This document shows positions 8,957 through 17,940 of a stretch of 39,282 nucleotides of DNA, piece after piece. The notes beneath the pieces were generated by a model. The model was not told the DNA's origin. It did not search any database and saw only the letters and a list, made by a program, of their open reading frames with translations. The DNA is from DASWIG01 sp965371445 (GTDB lineage Bacteria; Acidobacteriota; Thermoanaerobaculia; Multivoradales; J023). Each line of letters begins with the position of its first letter. The stretch's first letter is position 1. The DNA lies in assembly GCA_965371445.1 (NCBI GenBank), contig CBDUYN010000093.1, positions 1-39,282 of the forward strand, written 5' to 3'. Position numbers and translations under genes: made by a program.

Positions 8957-11207
8957 CGTGCCCCTGGCCACCCGGGTCGACGTGCGGTGTGCCTCCATCA
9001 GCCCCCCGGCCCAACTCGAGGACCGGAAGCTCGACCGGGACGAGCTCGCCCTCGCCTTCGATCACCCGATAGATCCGACGCATCTCGACCTCCTCGAAGG
9101 TCTCGACGGTGCCGCTGCCGGGCCAGCGCACCACCACCGCCTCGATCGCCTCGGCATCGCCGAGTCCGATCTCCTGCTGCATGCTGGAGCTCCCGAACGA
9201 ACCCCCCGATCCGGCGAGGACGTGCACGCTGCGACGCTCACCGTGGCGGCGCAGCCGGAGCTCGATGCGTGCCCCGACGCCGAAGCGGTTCGCCCGGCGG
9301 CCTTCGAGGCGCAGGGTGATCCAACCCGCCCCGGGATCGTCGCCGCGGCCCGGATTTTCATACAGAGCGTTGAAATAGGCGTCCACCGGGTAGGCGCCGC
9401 CCATCTGTTCGAAGAGATCCTGGTCGCCGTCGTTGTCGAGGTCGCCGAAAGCGACGCCGTGGCCTTTCTGGAGATGGCCGAAGCCGCCGCTGGCGGTGAC
9501 GTCGAGGAAGCGCCGCCCGGCGTCGTTCTTGTACATCACGTTGGGCATCACCGCCGCCAGCTCCGGCGTGCCGGTACCAAAGTAGACGTCGAGGTAACCG
9601 TCGTTGTCGAGATCACCGTAGTTGGCGCCCATCGGCAGGAGGGGGCGTGTCAGACCGAGCTCTCTGGAAACCTCGGTGAAGGTGACGTGGCCGTCCGCAG
9701 CGGCGCCGTTGTTGCGATAGAGGAGGGGATGTCCCGAGGAGACGGCAACGCCGAGGTAGGACGCCGAGACCGACGGGTAGGGCGCATCGTAGGCGGCGAC
9801 GAGCAGATCGAGGTCGCCGTCGTTGTCGTAGTCGAAAAACCACGTCGGCAAGCTGGGCCCTCTCGGCTCGTCGACGCCGGCGGCCGCGGCGACATCGGTG
9901 AAGGCGCCGGCACCGTCGTTGCGGTAAAGGCGGTTGGGTCCGTTGCGGCCCAGGTTCGAGACGTAGAGATCGACGTCGCCGTCGTTGTCGTAGTCGCCCC
10001 AGGTGACCCCTTTGGCATAGCGGAGGTTGGTCACGCCGGCCTTGGCGGCGACGTCGGTAAAGGTGACCGAGCCGTTGGCGCCGGCGCCGTTGTTGCGGTA
10101 CAGCTCGGAGCGGTAAGGACGCCCGGTGTCGGCCTCGTGGCCGACGTAGAGGTCCAGATCGCCGTCGTTGTCGTAATCGGCCCAGGCGGCGGTCTGGGTC
10201 GGGTAGGCGCTGGTGAGGCCGGCCGCCGCCGTGACGTCGACGAAACGGTTCTCCTCGCCACCGAGGTCATTGCGCAAGAGAGAGTTGCGGACCTTGCCGT
10301 GCTCGGCGAGCCAGGCGCCCCGGAGCACCAGGATGTCGAGTCGGCCGTCGTTGTCGTAGTCGGCGTGAACCAGGTTGAGACCGCCGAGCTGGGCGTCGAG
10401 GCCCCAGGCCGCGGTCATGTCCTCGAAGCCGCCCCGGCCGTCGTTGCGGAAGCCTTTCAGGTGATCGCAGGGATCCCAGGTCGAGGAGACGAGGTCGAGC
10501 AGGCCGTCGCCGTCGAAGTCGTCCATCACGGCGCCGCCGGCGAGGTCGAGGCTGTCGACGCCGAGCACCGAGGCGAGGTTGGTCCACCGCGGGAAGGGGG
10601 CGTCGCTTTCGAGAGCCGGCGCCCGCCAGCGCTCGGGAAGGCTTTCCGGATCGTCGCCGGCCAGGCTGCGGGCCAGGTTGTAGAGCCAGCGCACCTGGAG
10701 ATCGGAGGGGCTCTCTTCGAGGTAGTCCTCGTAGAGCTCCGCCGCCTGCCGCGTGTGCCCGGTGAGGGTGTGCACCGCCTCGGGGGCAATGGGCAAGATA
10801 CAGCTCGCCGGAGCATGACGCGCGACGCAGTTCTGGTCCTCGGCCAGGAGCAGGTGGGCGAGGGCAAGGTCGTGGCGCAGCTTCTGACGCACCCGCCGGG
10901 GCGCCTGGTGCTCGAGACTGCCTGCAAGCGCTGCCTCGTAGCTTCGGATCGCCTCCTCGGTGTGGCCGAGATGCAGGAGCTTGCGACCGAGCAGGAATCG
11001 CGCCTCGACGCGCTCCCTCGGATTGAGGTCGGGATCGCTCACCCGCTGCCGGAGCCCCGCCAGCGGAGCCGTGCCGAAGTAGGGGTCGTCGCTGTCGGTC
11101 CACGCCGTGCAGAGGGCGGCGAGCTCCGCCCGGGTCTCGCCGGTGCCCGGATGACTGGGACGCGTGGCGTCGGGCGGTGATGCAGCGGCCGTGGCCGTCG
11201 CCCACAA
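8892..11207 (-). CDS. Secreted FG-GAP / ASPIC-UnbV (CRTAC1-like) repeat protein
   Basis: About 771 residues. A hydrophobic stretch around the start (LLLLILWATATAAA when read slightly upstream) is a signal peptide. Residues 20-230 are TPR-like, with cysteines in QNCVARHAPASCILP. Residues 235-640 carry many FG-GAP/VCBS loops (MDDFDGDGLLDLV, ADYDNDGRLDILV, WADYDNDGDLDLYVG, GDLDNDGYLDVYFG). The C-terminus is ASPIC/UnbV-like (GVGARIELRLRR, VVVRWPGSGTVE). It belongs to the same broad family as the plus-strand gene that converges on it, but the two are clearly diverged. The start is unresolved: TTG at 11205-11207 falls inside the signal peptide, and no ATG or GTG is found before the hairpin at 11241-11268. 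The last 65 bp are antisense to the end of the neighbouring gene. Function unknown. Confidence 0.75.
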   Translation of the reverse strand: MWATATAAASPPDATRPSHPGTGETRAELAALCTAWTDSDDPYFGTAPLAGLRQRVSDPDLNPRERVEARFLLGRKLLHLGHTEEAIRSYEAALAGSLEHQAPRRVRQKLRHDLALAHLLLAEDQNCVARHAPASCILPIAPEAVHTLTGHTRQAAELYEDYLEESPSDLQVRWLYNLARSLAGDDPESLPERWRAPALESDAPFPRWTNLASVLGVDSLDLAGGAVMDDFDGDGLLDLVSSTWDPCDHLKGFRNDGRGGFEDMTAAWGLDAQLGGLNLVHADYDNDGRLDILVLRGAWLAEHGKVRNSLLRNDLGGEENRFVDVTAAAGLTSAYPTQTAAWADYDNDGDLDLYVGHEADTGRPYRSELYRNNGAGANGSVTFTDVAAKAGVTNLRYAKGVTWGDYDNDGDVDLYVSNLGRNGPNRLYRNDGAGAFTDVAAAAGVDEPRGPSLPTWFFDYDNDGDLDLLVAAYDAPYPSVSASYLGVAVSSGHPLLYRNNGAAADGHVTFTEVSRELGLTRPLLPMGANYGDLDNDGYLDVYFGTGTPELAAVMPNVMYKNDAGRRFLDVTASGGFGHLQKGHGVAFGDLDNDGDQDLFEQMGGAYPVDAYFNALYENPGRGDDPGAGWITLRLEGRRANRFGVGARIELRLRRHGERRSVHVLAGSGGSFGSSSMQQEIGLGDAEAIEAVVVRWPGSGTVETFEEVEMRRIYRVIEGEGELVPVELPVLELGRGADGGTPHVDPGGQGHVTSSPALEDEDSGAPGTRSPG

Positions 11208-11240
11208 GATCAGAAGCAGCAGTCCGCTGCAAAGGGGGTC

Positions 11241-11268
11241 AGCCCGCTGCGCGGTGGCACAGCGGGCT
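11241..11268 (-). terminator. Hairpin downstream of the protease gene
   Basis: A perfect 9-bp inverted repeat, AGCCCGCTG at 11241-11249 and CAGCGGGCT at 11260-11268, with a 10-nt loop. It lies 28 bp past the stop of the minus-strand protease gene. The minus-strand sequence after the stem is GACCCCCTTTG, without a clean U-run, so it may be a weak or Rho-assisted terminator. It sits directly before the signal peptide of the next minus-strand gene. Confidence 0.45.
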
Positions 11269-11295
11269 TTCCAGGGTGTCTCAAAGTGTTTCGGA

Positions 11296-12771
11296 TCATG
11301 CGCCGCAGGTGTTGGCCCACTTGCCCTTGGTCTTGCAGTTGTCCGAGCAGCAGTCGGCGTTGGAGGAGCAGGGGTCGCCCGTCCCTCCGAGCTCGCACGG
11401 CGGCGGCGGCGGCGGCGGCTCGCCGGTGAAGCAGTTGAGCAGGTTCGTCGTCAGCTGACCGGTGTTGCCGGGATCCAGGTGCTCGCTCGCACCGACTCCC
11501 CAGGAGAAGGACAGCTTGCCGTACTCGTCCCAGCCGCTGTCACAGGCGCCGGTTCCACCGTGCAGCTGACCGACGACCCGGTTGTTCTGGTCGAAGAGCC
11601 CGCCGCCCGAGGAGCCGGAGTCGGTACCGCCGACGTCCCAGGAGTCGACGCGCCAGTGATCGTCGCCCCAGCCTTCCTGGGCTACACCGTCGCGCAGCAC
11701 GCTGTTGGTCACGGCGATCGTCATGGGGACGTCGTTGGGGAAGCCCATGGTGGCGCCCATCTGCGGGACCGCGCCTGTGGCGTCGAAGCCGCTCTGGCTG
11801 ACGTACCAGTTCTCGGGCGGGATCTCGTTGAGCTTCACCAGGAAGAAGTCCGACGCGTTGCCGCCGGCCAGGTAGGTCGAGCCCTTGGTCGTGTCGTTGA
11901 GCGGCGCGTTGTTCGCCCCACAGGTCGAGTTCTTGTAGTTCCAGTAGAAGGTGAGCCGTTTCGCCTTGCCCGAGCTGAAGCAGTGGTTGGCCGTCAGGTA
12001 GTGGTACTCGGTGCAGTTGTCGTCCGTCGAGTTGAGCACCGAGCCCGAGCAGATGAAGTTGCCATCGTAGCCCTCGGCCACCGACCGGCTCTCCGCCTCG
12101 TAGGGCTCGCCGGCGGGGCAGCGCTGGTCGATGCAGGCCGCCTTGTAGGCGAACTGGCGGACCTTCTGCGGGATCCTCACCTCGCGGCCGTCGCGGTAGG
12201 GCACGGAGAGGATGTTGCGGAAGTTCTTGTAGCCCCAGGACACGGACTCGATCTGGAAGTTGGGCCTGAACTTGGCGTCGGCCGGGACCCAGACCTCGAT
12301 CAGGGCGGAGTCGTCGGGCACCATCGCGCTCCCGAAGCCGCCGGGGCCGTTGTGGCTCGCCCCGAAGGGGCCCTCGTAGTAGTTGCGCTCGACCGAGACG
12401 AAGTGCATCTCACTGCCCTTTGGCAGGCGGAAGTGCGACAGCTGGAAGCTCAGGAAGTAGGCTCCCGCGGAGCTGACCCGCAGCCGCCAGCGGAGCGACC
12501 CGTCGTCGAGCTCCTCCCAGGTGCCGATCTCGTCCATGGTACGGCCCACGGGGATCGTCTCGGCGACCCGGACGCGGCCGAAGGTGGCCCGGTCCTTGGC
12601 GAAGACCTTGTCGAGGTCCGGCGTCGGCAAGCGCAGGTGGTGCATGCTGTCGAAGTCCGGGGTGCCGCCACCCAGGAGGGTCAGGGGTGGGGTTCCGCGT
12701 CGCGCCACGGCGCTCGACGCGAGACCCAGCACCATCGCGAGGACAGTGAGACAAATGAGTAGCTTCTTCAT
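11296..12771 (-). CDS. Secreted trypsin-fold serine endopeptidase with cysteine-rich C-terminal tail
   Basis: A 491-residue preproprotein starting at ATG 12769-12771 with GGAGAG about 8 nt upstream; a GTG two codons earlier is less well placed. The signal peptide MKKLLICLTVLAMVLGLASS is followed by a propeptide-like region of about 190 residues. The protease domain resembles lysyl endopeptidase / Achromobacter protease I: FICSGSVLN, catalytic His in YHYLTANHCFSSG, likely catalytic Asp in NASDFFLVKLNE, and catalytic Ser in GGTDSGSSGGGLFD. A poly-proline linker (seven prolines) leads to a tail of about 35 residues with eight cysteines (CELGGTGDPC, SNADCCSDNC), probably a disulfide-rich binding module. 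It would act outside the cell. No linked inhibitor or transporter is seen, and its position before the sulfur genes is probably coincidental. Confidence 0.85.
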   Translation of the reverse strand: MKKLLICLTVLAMVLGLASSAVARRGTPPLTLLGGGTPDFDSMHHLRLPTPDLDKVFAKDRATFGRVRVAETIPVGRTMDEIGTWEELDDGSLRWRLRVSSAGAYFLSFQLSHFRLPKGSEMHFVSVERNYYEGPFGASHNGPGGFGSAMVPDDSALIEVWVPADAKFRPNFQIESVSWGYKNFRNILSVPYRDGREVRIPQKVRQFAYKAACIDQRCPAGEPYEAESRSVAEGYDGNFICSGSVLNSTDDNCTEYHYLTANHCFSSGKAKRLTFYWNYKNSTCGANNAPLNDTTKGSTYLAGGNASDFFLVKLNEIPPENWYVSQSGFDATGAVPQMGATMGFPNDVPMTIAVTNSVLRDGVAQEGWGDDHWRVDSWDVGGTDSGSSGGGLFDQNNRVVGQLHGGTGACDSGWDEYGKLSFSWGVGASEHLDPGNTGQLTTNLLNCFTGEPPPPPPPCELGGTGDPCSSNADCCSDNCKTKGKWANTCGA

Positions 12772-13212
12772 GGACACTTTCTCTCCTTCTGCTGTCGGGG
12801 TTTCACCAACGGTGACCCCGGGTTCACCAGAATAGCTCCCACACGAGGGCAGGATCAGCGTTGTGGGGCCGGACTCTCCGGACTGGTTCCGGCAAACTGA
12901 GTCCTTCTCTACCTATGGGGTGGTTCAGTGAAGCAGAAAGTATACCCGACCCGCGGAAATCTGCGATTCGAGGCAGCCTGCGCGGCCGCCCGCCAGCGCC
13001 TCAGACCCCTTGCCGACGCTTCCAGCGCTGCCAGAGCTTCGTCGGAGAGGTGAAGCGGTGTCGTCACGCCGACTCTCAACGGCGATCGCCTCCTCGAGCT
13101 CAAGGACGCCGGCGCCGACACCGCCGGAACCGCAGCCTGAAAGTTTTTTCGCTCCCCCGGGTCGCCACGTATACTCCTCCCTATCGTCGAACACGACACC
13201 CGGGAGAAATGC
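12772..13212. other. Intergenic region with divergent upstream sequences
   Basis: This 441-bp gap separates the minus-strand protease gene from the plus-strand molybdoenzyme operon. Near the protease gene, TCACC, GGTGA and TCACC occur at 12803-12807, 12811-12815 and 12823-12827, giving two mutually exclusive small dyads that could be an operator. Before the molybdoenzyme gene, TATACT at 13170-13175 is a good -10 candidate, but no convincing -35 lies 17 bp upstream. The block shares TATACTCC with the promoter of the ArsR gene. The remaining sequence has no coding character that I trust. Confidence 0.4.
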
Positions 13213-14736
13213 ATGACTGGAGAGAGCGCGGCCGCCGCAGGCCTGCCGGTAAAGTGGGCCAAGGTCATCGACCACACGACCTGCATCGGTTGCCACGCCT
13301 GCTCGACGGCGTGCAAGTCGGAAAACGAAGTGCCGGTCGGCGTCAACCGCACCTACGTCAAGTCGGTCGACGCCGGCATCTTCCCGCAGGCGCGGCGCGC
13401 CTTCCAGGTCACGCGCTGCAACCAATGCGAGGACGCGCCCTGCACCACCGCCTGCCCGACGTCGGCGATGTACCGCCGCGACGACGGTATCGTCGACTTC
13501 GACAAGTCGGCCTGCATCGGCTGCAAGGCCTGTATCGCCGCCTGTCCCTACGACGCCATCTTCATCAACCCCGAGGACAACGCGGCCGAGAAGTGCAATT
13601 TCTGCGCCCACCGCATCGACGTCGGCCTCGAGCCGGCCTGCGTCACCGTCTGCCCGACGCAGTCGATCCTGGTGGGCGATTTGGACGACCCGAGCTCGAA
13701 AGTCGCGGAGATCGTGGGCCGCTCGCCGGTCCAGGTGCGGCGTCCCGAGAAGGCGACGCGGCCCAAGCTCTTTTACCGCGGCGCCCACCAGGCGACGCTC
13801 GATCCGCTCGCCGCCCGGCGTCCCGACGGCGGGCTGTTTATGTGGAGCGAGCAGCTCACCGGTGGCCAGCACGTCGTCGCCGGTAGCCCCACGCAGAACA
13901 GCTCGGCGGCGGCCGTCGTCTCCTACGACGTCCCCCACACGGCGCCGTGGGGCTGGAAGGTCAGCCTCTACACCCTGACCAAGGGCATCGCGGCGGGCGC
14001 CTATCTGGTCGCGGCGCTGCTCGCCGGCACGGTGACGATCGACGCCGGCTCCGCCCTCTGGACGTGGATCGCCCCGGCCGTCTCGCTCCTCTTCCTGGCG
14101 ATCACCGGCGGGCTCCTGATCGCCGACCTGAAACACCCCGAGCGCTTCTACATGATCTTCACCCGGCCGCAGTGGAAGAGCTGGCTGGTGAAGGGGGGTG
14201 TGATCATCACCGCCTACGGCGCCGTGCTCACGGCGCACCTCGCCGCCTACGCCGCGGGCTTGCCGATCTTTGGCTACCTCTCCCTTCTCGGTGTGCCCCT
14301 GGCGGTGATGACGGCGGTCTACACGGCCTTCCTCTTCGCCCAGGCCAAGGCCCGTGACCTCTGGCAGAGCCCGCTGCTGCCGCCGCATCTGCTCATTCAG
14401 AGCCTGTTTGCCGGGTCCGCGGCGCTGATGCTGGTGACGGAAGACGCCAAGCTCGTCGCCACCCTCAGCTGGGTCCTCGCCATCTCCACCGCCCTGCACC
14501 TCTTTTGCGTGTGGGGGGAGACCAACCTGACCCACGTGACCGCCCACGCCCGCCTGGCGGCGTGGGAGATGGTGAACGGACGCTGCCACCGCTTTTTCCT
14601 GGCCAGCGTGATCCTCGCCCTCACCGCCTGCCTGGCGCCGTGGGGCGGGACCCCGGTGGCATTGCCGGCCCTTCTGGGGCTCCTCGCCTTTGAACATGCC
14701 TACGTCCAGGCGGGCCAGAGCGTGCCCCTGGCCTGA
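13213..14736 (+). CDS. Fused iron-sulfur / NrfD membrane subunit (SoeB-SoeC-like) of a molybdenum oxidoreductase
   Basis: A 507-residue protein starting at ATG 13213 with GGGAG upstream. Residues 15-170 are a DmsB/NrfC-type ferredoxin subunit with four cysteine groups for four [4Fe-4S] clusters: CIGCHACSTACKSEN, CNQCEDAPCTTACP, CIGCKACIAACPYDAIF, and CNFC with CVTVCP. A polar linker (about 170-245) leads to an NrfD/DmsC-type quinone-interacting domain with about eight membrane helices (ITGGLLIADLKHPERFYMIF is typical). In SoeABC, PsrABC and DmsABC the B and C subunits are normally separate polypeptides; here they are one. The catalytic subunit follows 17 bp downstream. The fusion fixes electron transfer between the molybdenum subunit and the quinone pool. 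Assignment to sulfite oxidation rests on context; polysulfide or other substrates remain possible. Confidence 0.8.
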   Translation: MTGESAAAAGLPVKWAKVIDHTTCIGCHACSTACKSENEVPVGVNRTYVKSVDAGIFPQARRAFQVTRCNQCEDAPCTTACPTSAMYRRDDGIVDFDKSACIGCKACIAACPYDAIFINPEDNAAEKCNFCAHRIDVGLEPACVTVCPTQSILVGDLDDPSSKVAEIVGRSPVQVRRPEKATRPKLFYRGAHQATLDPLAARRPDGGLFMWSEQLTGGQHVVAGSPTQNSSAAAVVSYDVPHTAPWGWKVSLYTLTKGIAAGAYLVAALLAGTVTIDAGSALWTWIAPAVSLLFLAITGGLLIADLKHPERFYMIFTRPQWKSWLVKGGVIITAYGAVLTAHLAAYAAGLPIFGYLSLLGVPLAVMTAVYTAFLFAQAKARDLWQSPLLPPHLLIQSLFAGSAALMLVTEDAKLVATLSWVLAISTALHLFCVWGETNLTHVTAHARLAAWEMVNGRCHRFFLASVILALTACLAPWGGTPVALPALLGLLAFEHAYVQAGQSVPLA

Positions 14737-14753
14737 GGAGAGAGAACCTGACC

Positions 14754-17558
14754 ATGGCTGAAAAGACGAAGCTTACGAGCGCCGACCGCGCGGCCACCGA
14801 GGGCCGCAACGAGACTTTCTATCCCGGTCCGAGCCAGATCCACCTGGCGGCTTTTCCCCCCAAGGAACGCTGGGACGACTGGGTTGAGCTCGACTCCCGG
14901 GCCTGGCCCAAACGCCTCGAGAAGCGCTACATGCTGGTGCCTACGACCTGTTTCAACTGCGAGTCGGCCTGCGGCCTCCTGGCCTACGTCGACCGCGACA
15001 CGATGCAGGTGCGCAAGCTCGAGGGCAACCCCGAGCACCCCGGCTCGCGCGGACGCAACTGCGCCAAGGGTCCCGCCACCCTCAACCAGATCCAGGACGT
15101 CGATCGCATCCTCCATCCCATGAAGCGCACGGGAGCCCGCGGCTCCGGCCAGTGGGAACGCGTCAGCTGGGACCAGGCTCTGGACGACATCGCCGGACGC
15201 ATCCGGAAGGCCCTCAAGGAGGAGCGGCGCGACGAGATCATGTACCACGTCGGCCGGCCTGGCGAGGACGGCTTCACCGAGCGCATCCTCCAGTTCTGGG
15301 GCGTCGACGGGCACAACTCGCACACCAACATCTGCTCGTCGTCGGCACGCGCCGGCTACCAGTTCTGGGGCGGCTTCGACCGGCCGAGCCCCGACTATGC
15401 CAACGCCCAGGTCATCCTCCTGGTGTCGTCGCACCTCGAGACCGGGCACTATTTCAACCCCCACGCGCAGCGCATCATGGAGGCCAAGCAGAACGGCGCC
15501 CGCCTCGTCGTCTTCGACACGCGCCTTTCCAACACCGCCACCCACGCCGACGCGTGGATCGCACCCTACCCGGGGTCGGAGCCCGCCATCTTCCTGGCCA
15601 TCGCCCGCTACCTGGTGCAAAACGGCCTCCACAACCGCGACTTCGTCCGCCGGTGGTGGAACTGGCAGGAGTACATGGAAGCCGTCCATGGGGCCAAGGA
15701 CGCCGGCTTCGAGGACTTCGAGGAGAAATTCGTCGAAGGCTACGGCGAGTACACCTTCGACTACGCGGCCGAAGAGTCCGGGGTCGACGCGGCGCAGCTC
15801 GAGAAGGTGGCGGAGATCGTGGCGACGTCAGGGACACGGCTCGCCGCCCACAGCTGGCGCAGCTCGAGCTCGGGCAACGAGGGCGGCTGGCAGGTGGCGC
15901 GGACGCTTTTCCTGCTCAACGCCTTGATGGGCGCCGTCGGCACCGAGGGCGGTACGACGCCCAACTCGTGGAACAAGCTCGTCCCCAAGCCGATCCATCC
16001 GCCCGAGCCCAACAAGGTCTGGAACGAGCTCAACTGGCCGCAGGACTACCCGCTCTCGCACTACGAGATGTCGATTCTCCTGCCGCACTTCCTGAAGTCG
16101 GGACGCGGGCGCCTCGACGTCTATTTCACGCGGGTCTACAACCCGATCTGGACGAATCCCGACGGCTTCACCTGGCTCGAGGCCCTCTCCGACGAATCGC
16201 TCGTGGGGCTGCACGTGGCCCTCACCCCGACCTGGAACGAGACCGCCTACTTCGCCGACTACATCCTGCCCATGGGCCACGCTTCGGAGCGCCACGACCT
16301 GACCTCCTACGAGACTCACAACGCCAAGTGGATCGGCTTCCGCCAGCCGGTGCTGCGCGCCGCCAAGCAGCGCCTACAAGCTCTCTCAGGCGCCGAGGGG
16401 CTGGGAGAAGACGTCACCGACACCCGCGAGATCAACCCGGGCGAGGTCTGGGAGGAGAACGAGCTCTGGATGGAGCTGACCTGGCGCATCGACGCAGACG
16501 GCGAGATGGGGATCCGCAAATACGTCGAGTCCAAGAAGGAACCGGGGACGCGTCTCGGGGTCGACGAATTCTACGGCTACATCTTCGAGAGCTCGGTGCC
16601 GGGCCTGCCCGAGAAAGCCGCCGAAGAGGGTCTGAAGCCGCTCGAGTACATGCGGCGCTACGGCAGCTTCGAGGTCGACGCGAAGGTCACGTCGCTGCAC
16701 GAGGGCGAGGTGGAGGAGGGAGGCGTCGAGATCGACGGCAAGCGTCTGCACGGCTTCCGGACGCCGAGCGGGCTCCTCGAGTTCTACTCGCCGACCCTCG
16801 CCGCCTGGGGCTGGGAAGAGGCCGCGATCCCCACCTACATCAAGAGCCACATCCACCCCGAGAACCTCGAAGAGGGACAGATCCCGCTGATCTCGACCTT
16901 CCGCCTGCCGGTCCAGATCCACACCCGGAGCGCCAACTCCAAGTGGCTCGACGAGATCGCTCACACCAACCCGCTGTGGGTCCACCCGCGGGACGCCGAG
17001 CGTTTCGGTGGCCTGAAGACGGGCGAGCTGGTGCGGGTGGAGACCGAGATCGGCCACTACGTGCTCAAGGCCTGGGTCACGGAGGGGATCCGGCCCGGGG
17101 TGGTGGCGTGCAGCCACCACATGGGACGCTGGAAGATGGAGGGCAAGGAAGGCGGCCAGCGTCAGCTGATGGCGACGGTCCGCCTCGACCAGGACACGAC
17201 GCGCTGGAAGCTCAACCGCCTCCAGGGCGTCGAAGCTCACGAGTCCTCGGACGACGACACGCGGCGCATCTGGTGGACCGACGCCGGCGTCCACCAGAAC
17301 CTGACCTTCCCGGTCCATCCGGATCCGCTCTCAGGGATGCACTGCTGGCACCAGGCAGTGCGGGTGAAGCGGGCGGCGCCCGGCGACCGCTACGGCGACG
17401 TCGTGGTCGACACGGCGAAGTCAAAGGAGGTCTTCGAGAAGTGGCTGGCGAAGACGCGTCCGGCGAGGCGGCACTCGCCCGACGGGAACCGGCGTCCGCT
17501 ATGGATGCTGCGGCCGATGAAGCCGAGCGCCGAGGCTTACAAGTTGCCGGAGGAGTAG
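14754..17558 (+). CDS. Molybdopterin oxidoreductase catalytic subunit (SoeA-like, DMSO reductase family)
   Basis: A 934-residue protein. The N-terminal cluster motif is C66-x2-C69-x3-C73-x29-C103 (CFNCESACG, then NCAKG), as in enzymes carrying the FS0 [4Fe-4S] cluster. The likely molybdenum ligand is Cys194 in HTNICSSSARAGY. The C-terminal quarter is the molydopterin dinucleotide-binding domain (STFRLPVQIHTRSANSKW, GLKTGELVRVETEIG). The N-terminus MAEKTKLTSADRAATEG has neither a twin-arginine motif nor a hydrophobic stretch, so the protein should stay in the cytoplasm. That fits SoeA (cytoplasmic sulfite oxidation) better than periplasmic PsrA, TtrA or DmsA. The sHdr operon begins 540 bp further on, and sulfite is the expected sHdr product. 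Substrate is inferred, not shown. Confidence 0.75.
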   Translation: MAEKTKLTSADRAATEGRNETFYPGPSQIHLAAFPPKERWDDWVELDSRAWPKRLEKRYMLVPTTCFNCESACGLLAYVDRDTMQVRKLEGNPEHPGSRGRNCAKGPATLNQIQDVDRILHPMKRTGARGSGQWERVSWDQALDDIAGRIRKALKEERRDEIMYHVGRPGEDGFTERILQFWGVDGHNSHTNICSSSARAGYQFWGGFDRPSPDYANAQVILLVSSHLETGHYFNPHAQRIMEAKQNGARLVVFDTRLSNTATHADAWIAPYPGSEPAIFLAIARYLVQNGLHNRDFVRRWWNWQEYMEAVHGAKDAGFEDFEEKFVEGYGEYTFDYAAEESGVDAAQLEKVAEIVATSGTRLAAHSWRSSSSGNEGGWQVARTLFLLNALMGAVGTEGGTTPNSWNKLVPKPIHPPEPNKVWNELNWPQDYPLSHYEMSILLPHFLKSGRGRLDVYFTRVYNPIWTNPDGFTWLEALSDESLVGLHVALTPTWNETAYFADYILPMGHASERHDLTSYETHNAKWIGFRQPVLRAAKQRLQALSGAEGLGEDVTDTREINPGEVWEENELWMELTWRIDADGEMGIRKYVESKKEPGTRLGVDEFYGYIFESSVPGLPEKAAEEGLKPLEYMRRYGSFEVDAKVTSLHEGEVEEGGVEIDGKRLHGFRTPSGLLEFYSPTLAAWGWEEAAIPTYIKSHIHPENLEEGQIPLISTFRLPVQIHTRSANSKWLDEIAHTNPLWVHPRDAERFGGLKTGELVRVETEIGHYVLKAWVTEGIRPGVVACSHHMGRWKMEGKEGGQRQLMATVRLDQDTTRWKLNRLQGVEAHESSDDDTRRIWWTDAGVHQNLTFPVHPDPLSGMHCWHQAVRVKRAAPGDRYGDVVVDTAKSKEVFEKWLAKTRPARRHSPDGNRRPLWMLRPMKPSAEAYKLPEE

Positions 17559-17572
17559 CCTCGCCGAGCGGC

Positions 17573-17932
17573 TCAGGCGATCATCTTCTCCCGGGCCGCC
17601 TCGATGGCTGCGACTTCGGCGCTCGCCCGGTCGAGGAGCGAGTCGCACACCGTTCGGCAGATGGCGAAGACGGTCGGGTCGCTGATCTGGTAGCAGACGT
17701 TCATCCCGTCGCGCCGGGACCGGACGAGGTCGACGCCCCGCAGCACGTTCAGGTGCTTCGAGACGTTGGCCTGAGAACCTCCCACCCGCGCCAGGATCTC
17801 GGAGACCGAGAGCTCTCCTTGGTGCAGGGAATGGAGGATTTTCAGCCGGAAGGGGTTTCCCATGGCCTTGAGACGCGCCGCGATACGTTCCAGGATCTCG
17901 TCCGAGACGTCGTCTACCACCGTTGACTCCAC
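17573..17932 (-). CDS. ArsR-family repressor, likely regulator of the sHdr operon
   Basis: A 119-residue winged-helix protein. The start is GTG at 17930-17932 with AGGA upstream; no ATG is available near the conserved N-terminus. MGNPFRLKILHSL and SQANVSKHLNVLRGVDLV form the ArsR DNA-binding core. Three cysteines lie in the C-terminal part (Cys80, Cys92, Cys96, in NVCYQIS and AICRTVCDSLL) and could sense sulfane sulfur by forming a per- or polysulfide bridge. The described sHdrR and SoxR regulators of sulfur oxidisers are also cysteine-bearing ArsR proteins, but whether these positions match theirs needs an alignment. It ends 14 bp from the converging molybdoenzyme gene and is divergent from tusA, so it sits between the two presumed target operons. 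Its own promoter overlaps an inverted repeat, suggesting autoregulation. Confidence 0.85.
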   Translation of the reverse strand: MESTVVDDVSDEILERIAARLKAMGNPFRLKILHSLHQGELSVSEILARVGGSQANVSKHLNVLRGVDLVRSRRDGMNVCYQISDPTVFAICRTVCDSLLDRASAEVAAIEAAREKMIA

Positions 17933-17940
17933 AGTTTATT

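Noticed and set aside
8958..11180. Open frame of 740 codons on the plus strand opposite the second FG-GAP gene
   Set aside because: The valine-rich repeats (VAVVVEV-like) are the antisense of the DxDGDxD calcium-loop codons.
13109..13148. CCGGCG/CGCCGG hairpin followed by a T-run as a terminator before the molybdoenzyme gene
   Set aside because: The T-run is about 16 nt beyond the stem, and no upstream plus-strand gene needs termination.
12925..14697. Open frame on the minus strand (590 codons) opposite the NrfD fusion gene
   Set aside because: No motifs; the plus strand encodes sixteen cluster cysteines and clear membrane helices.
14754..17558. Periplasmic polysulfide, tetrathionate or DMSO reductase
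   Set aside because: No Tat signal at the N-terminus. Not fully excluded, but a cytoplasmic SoeA-like role fits better.
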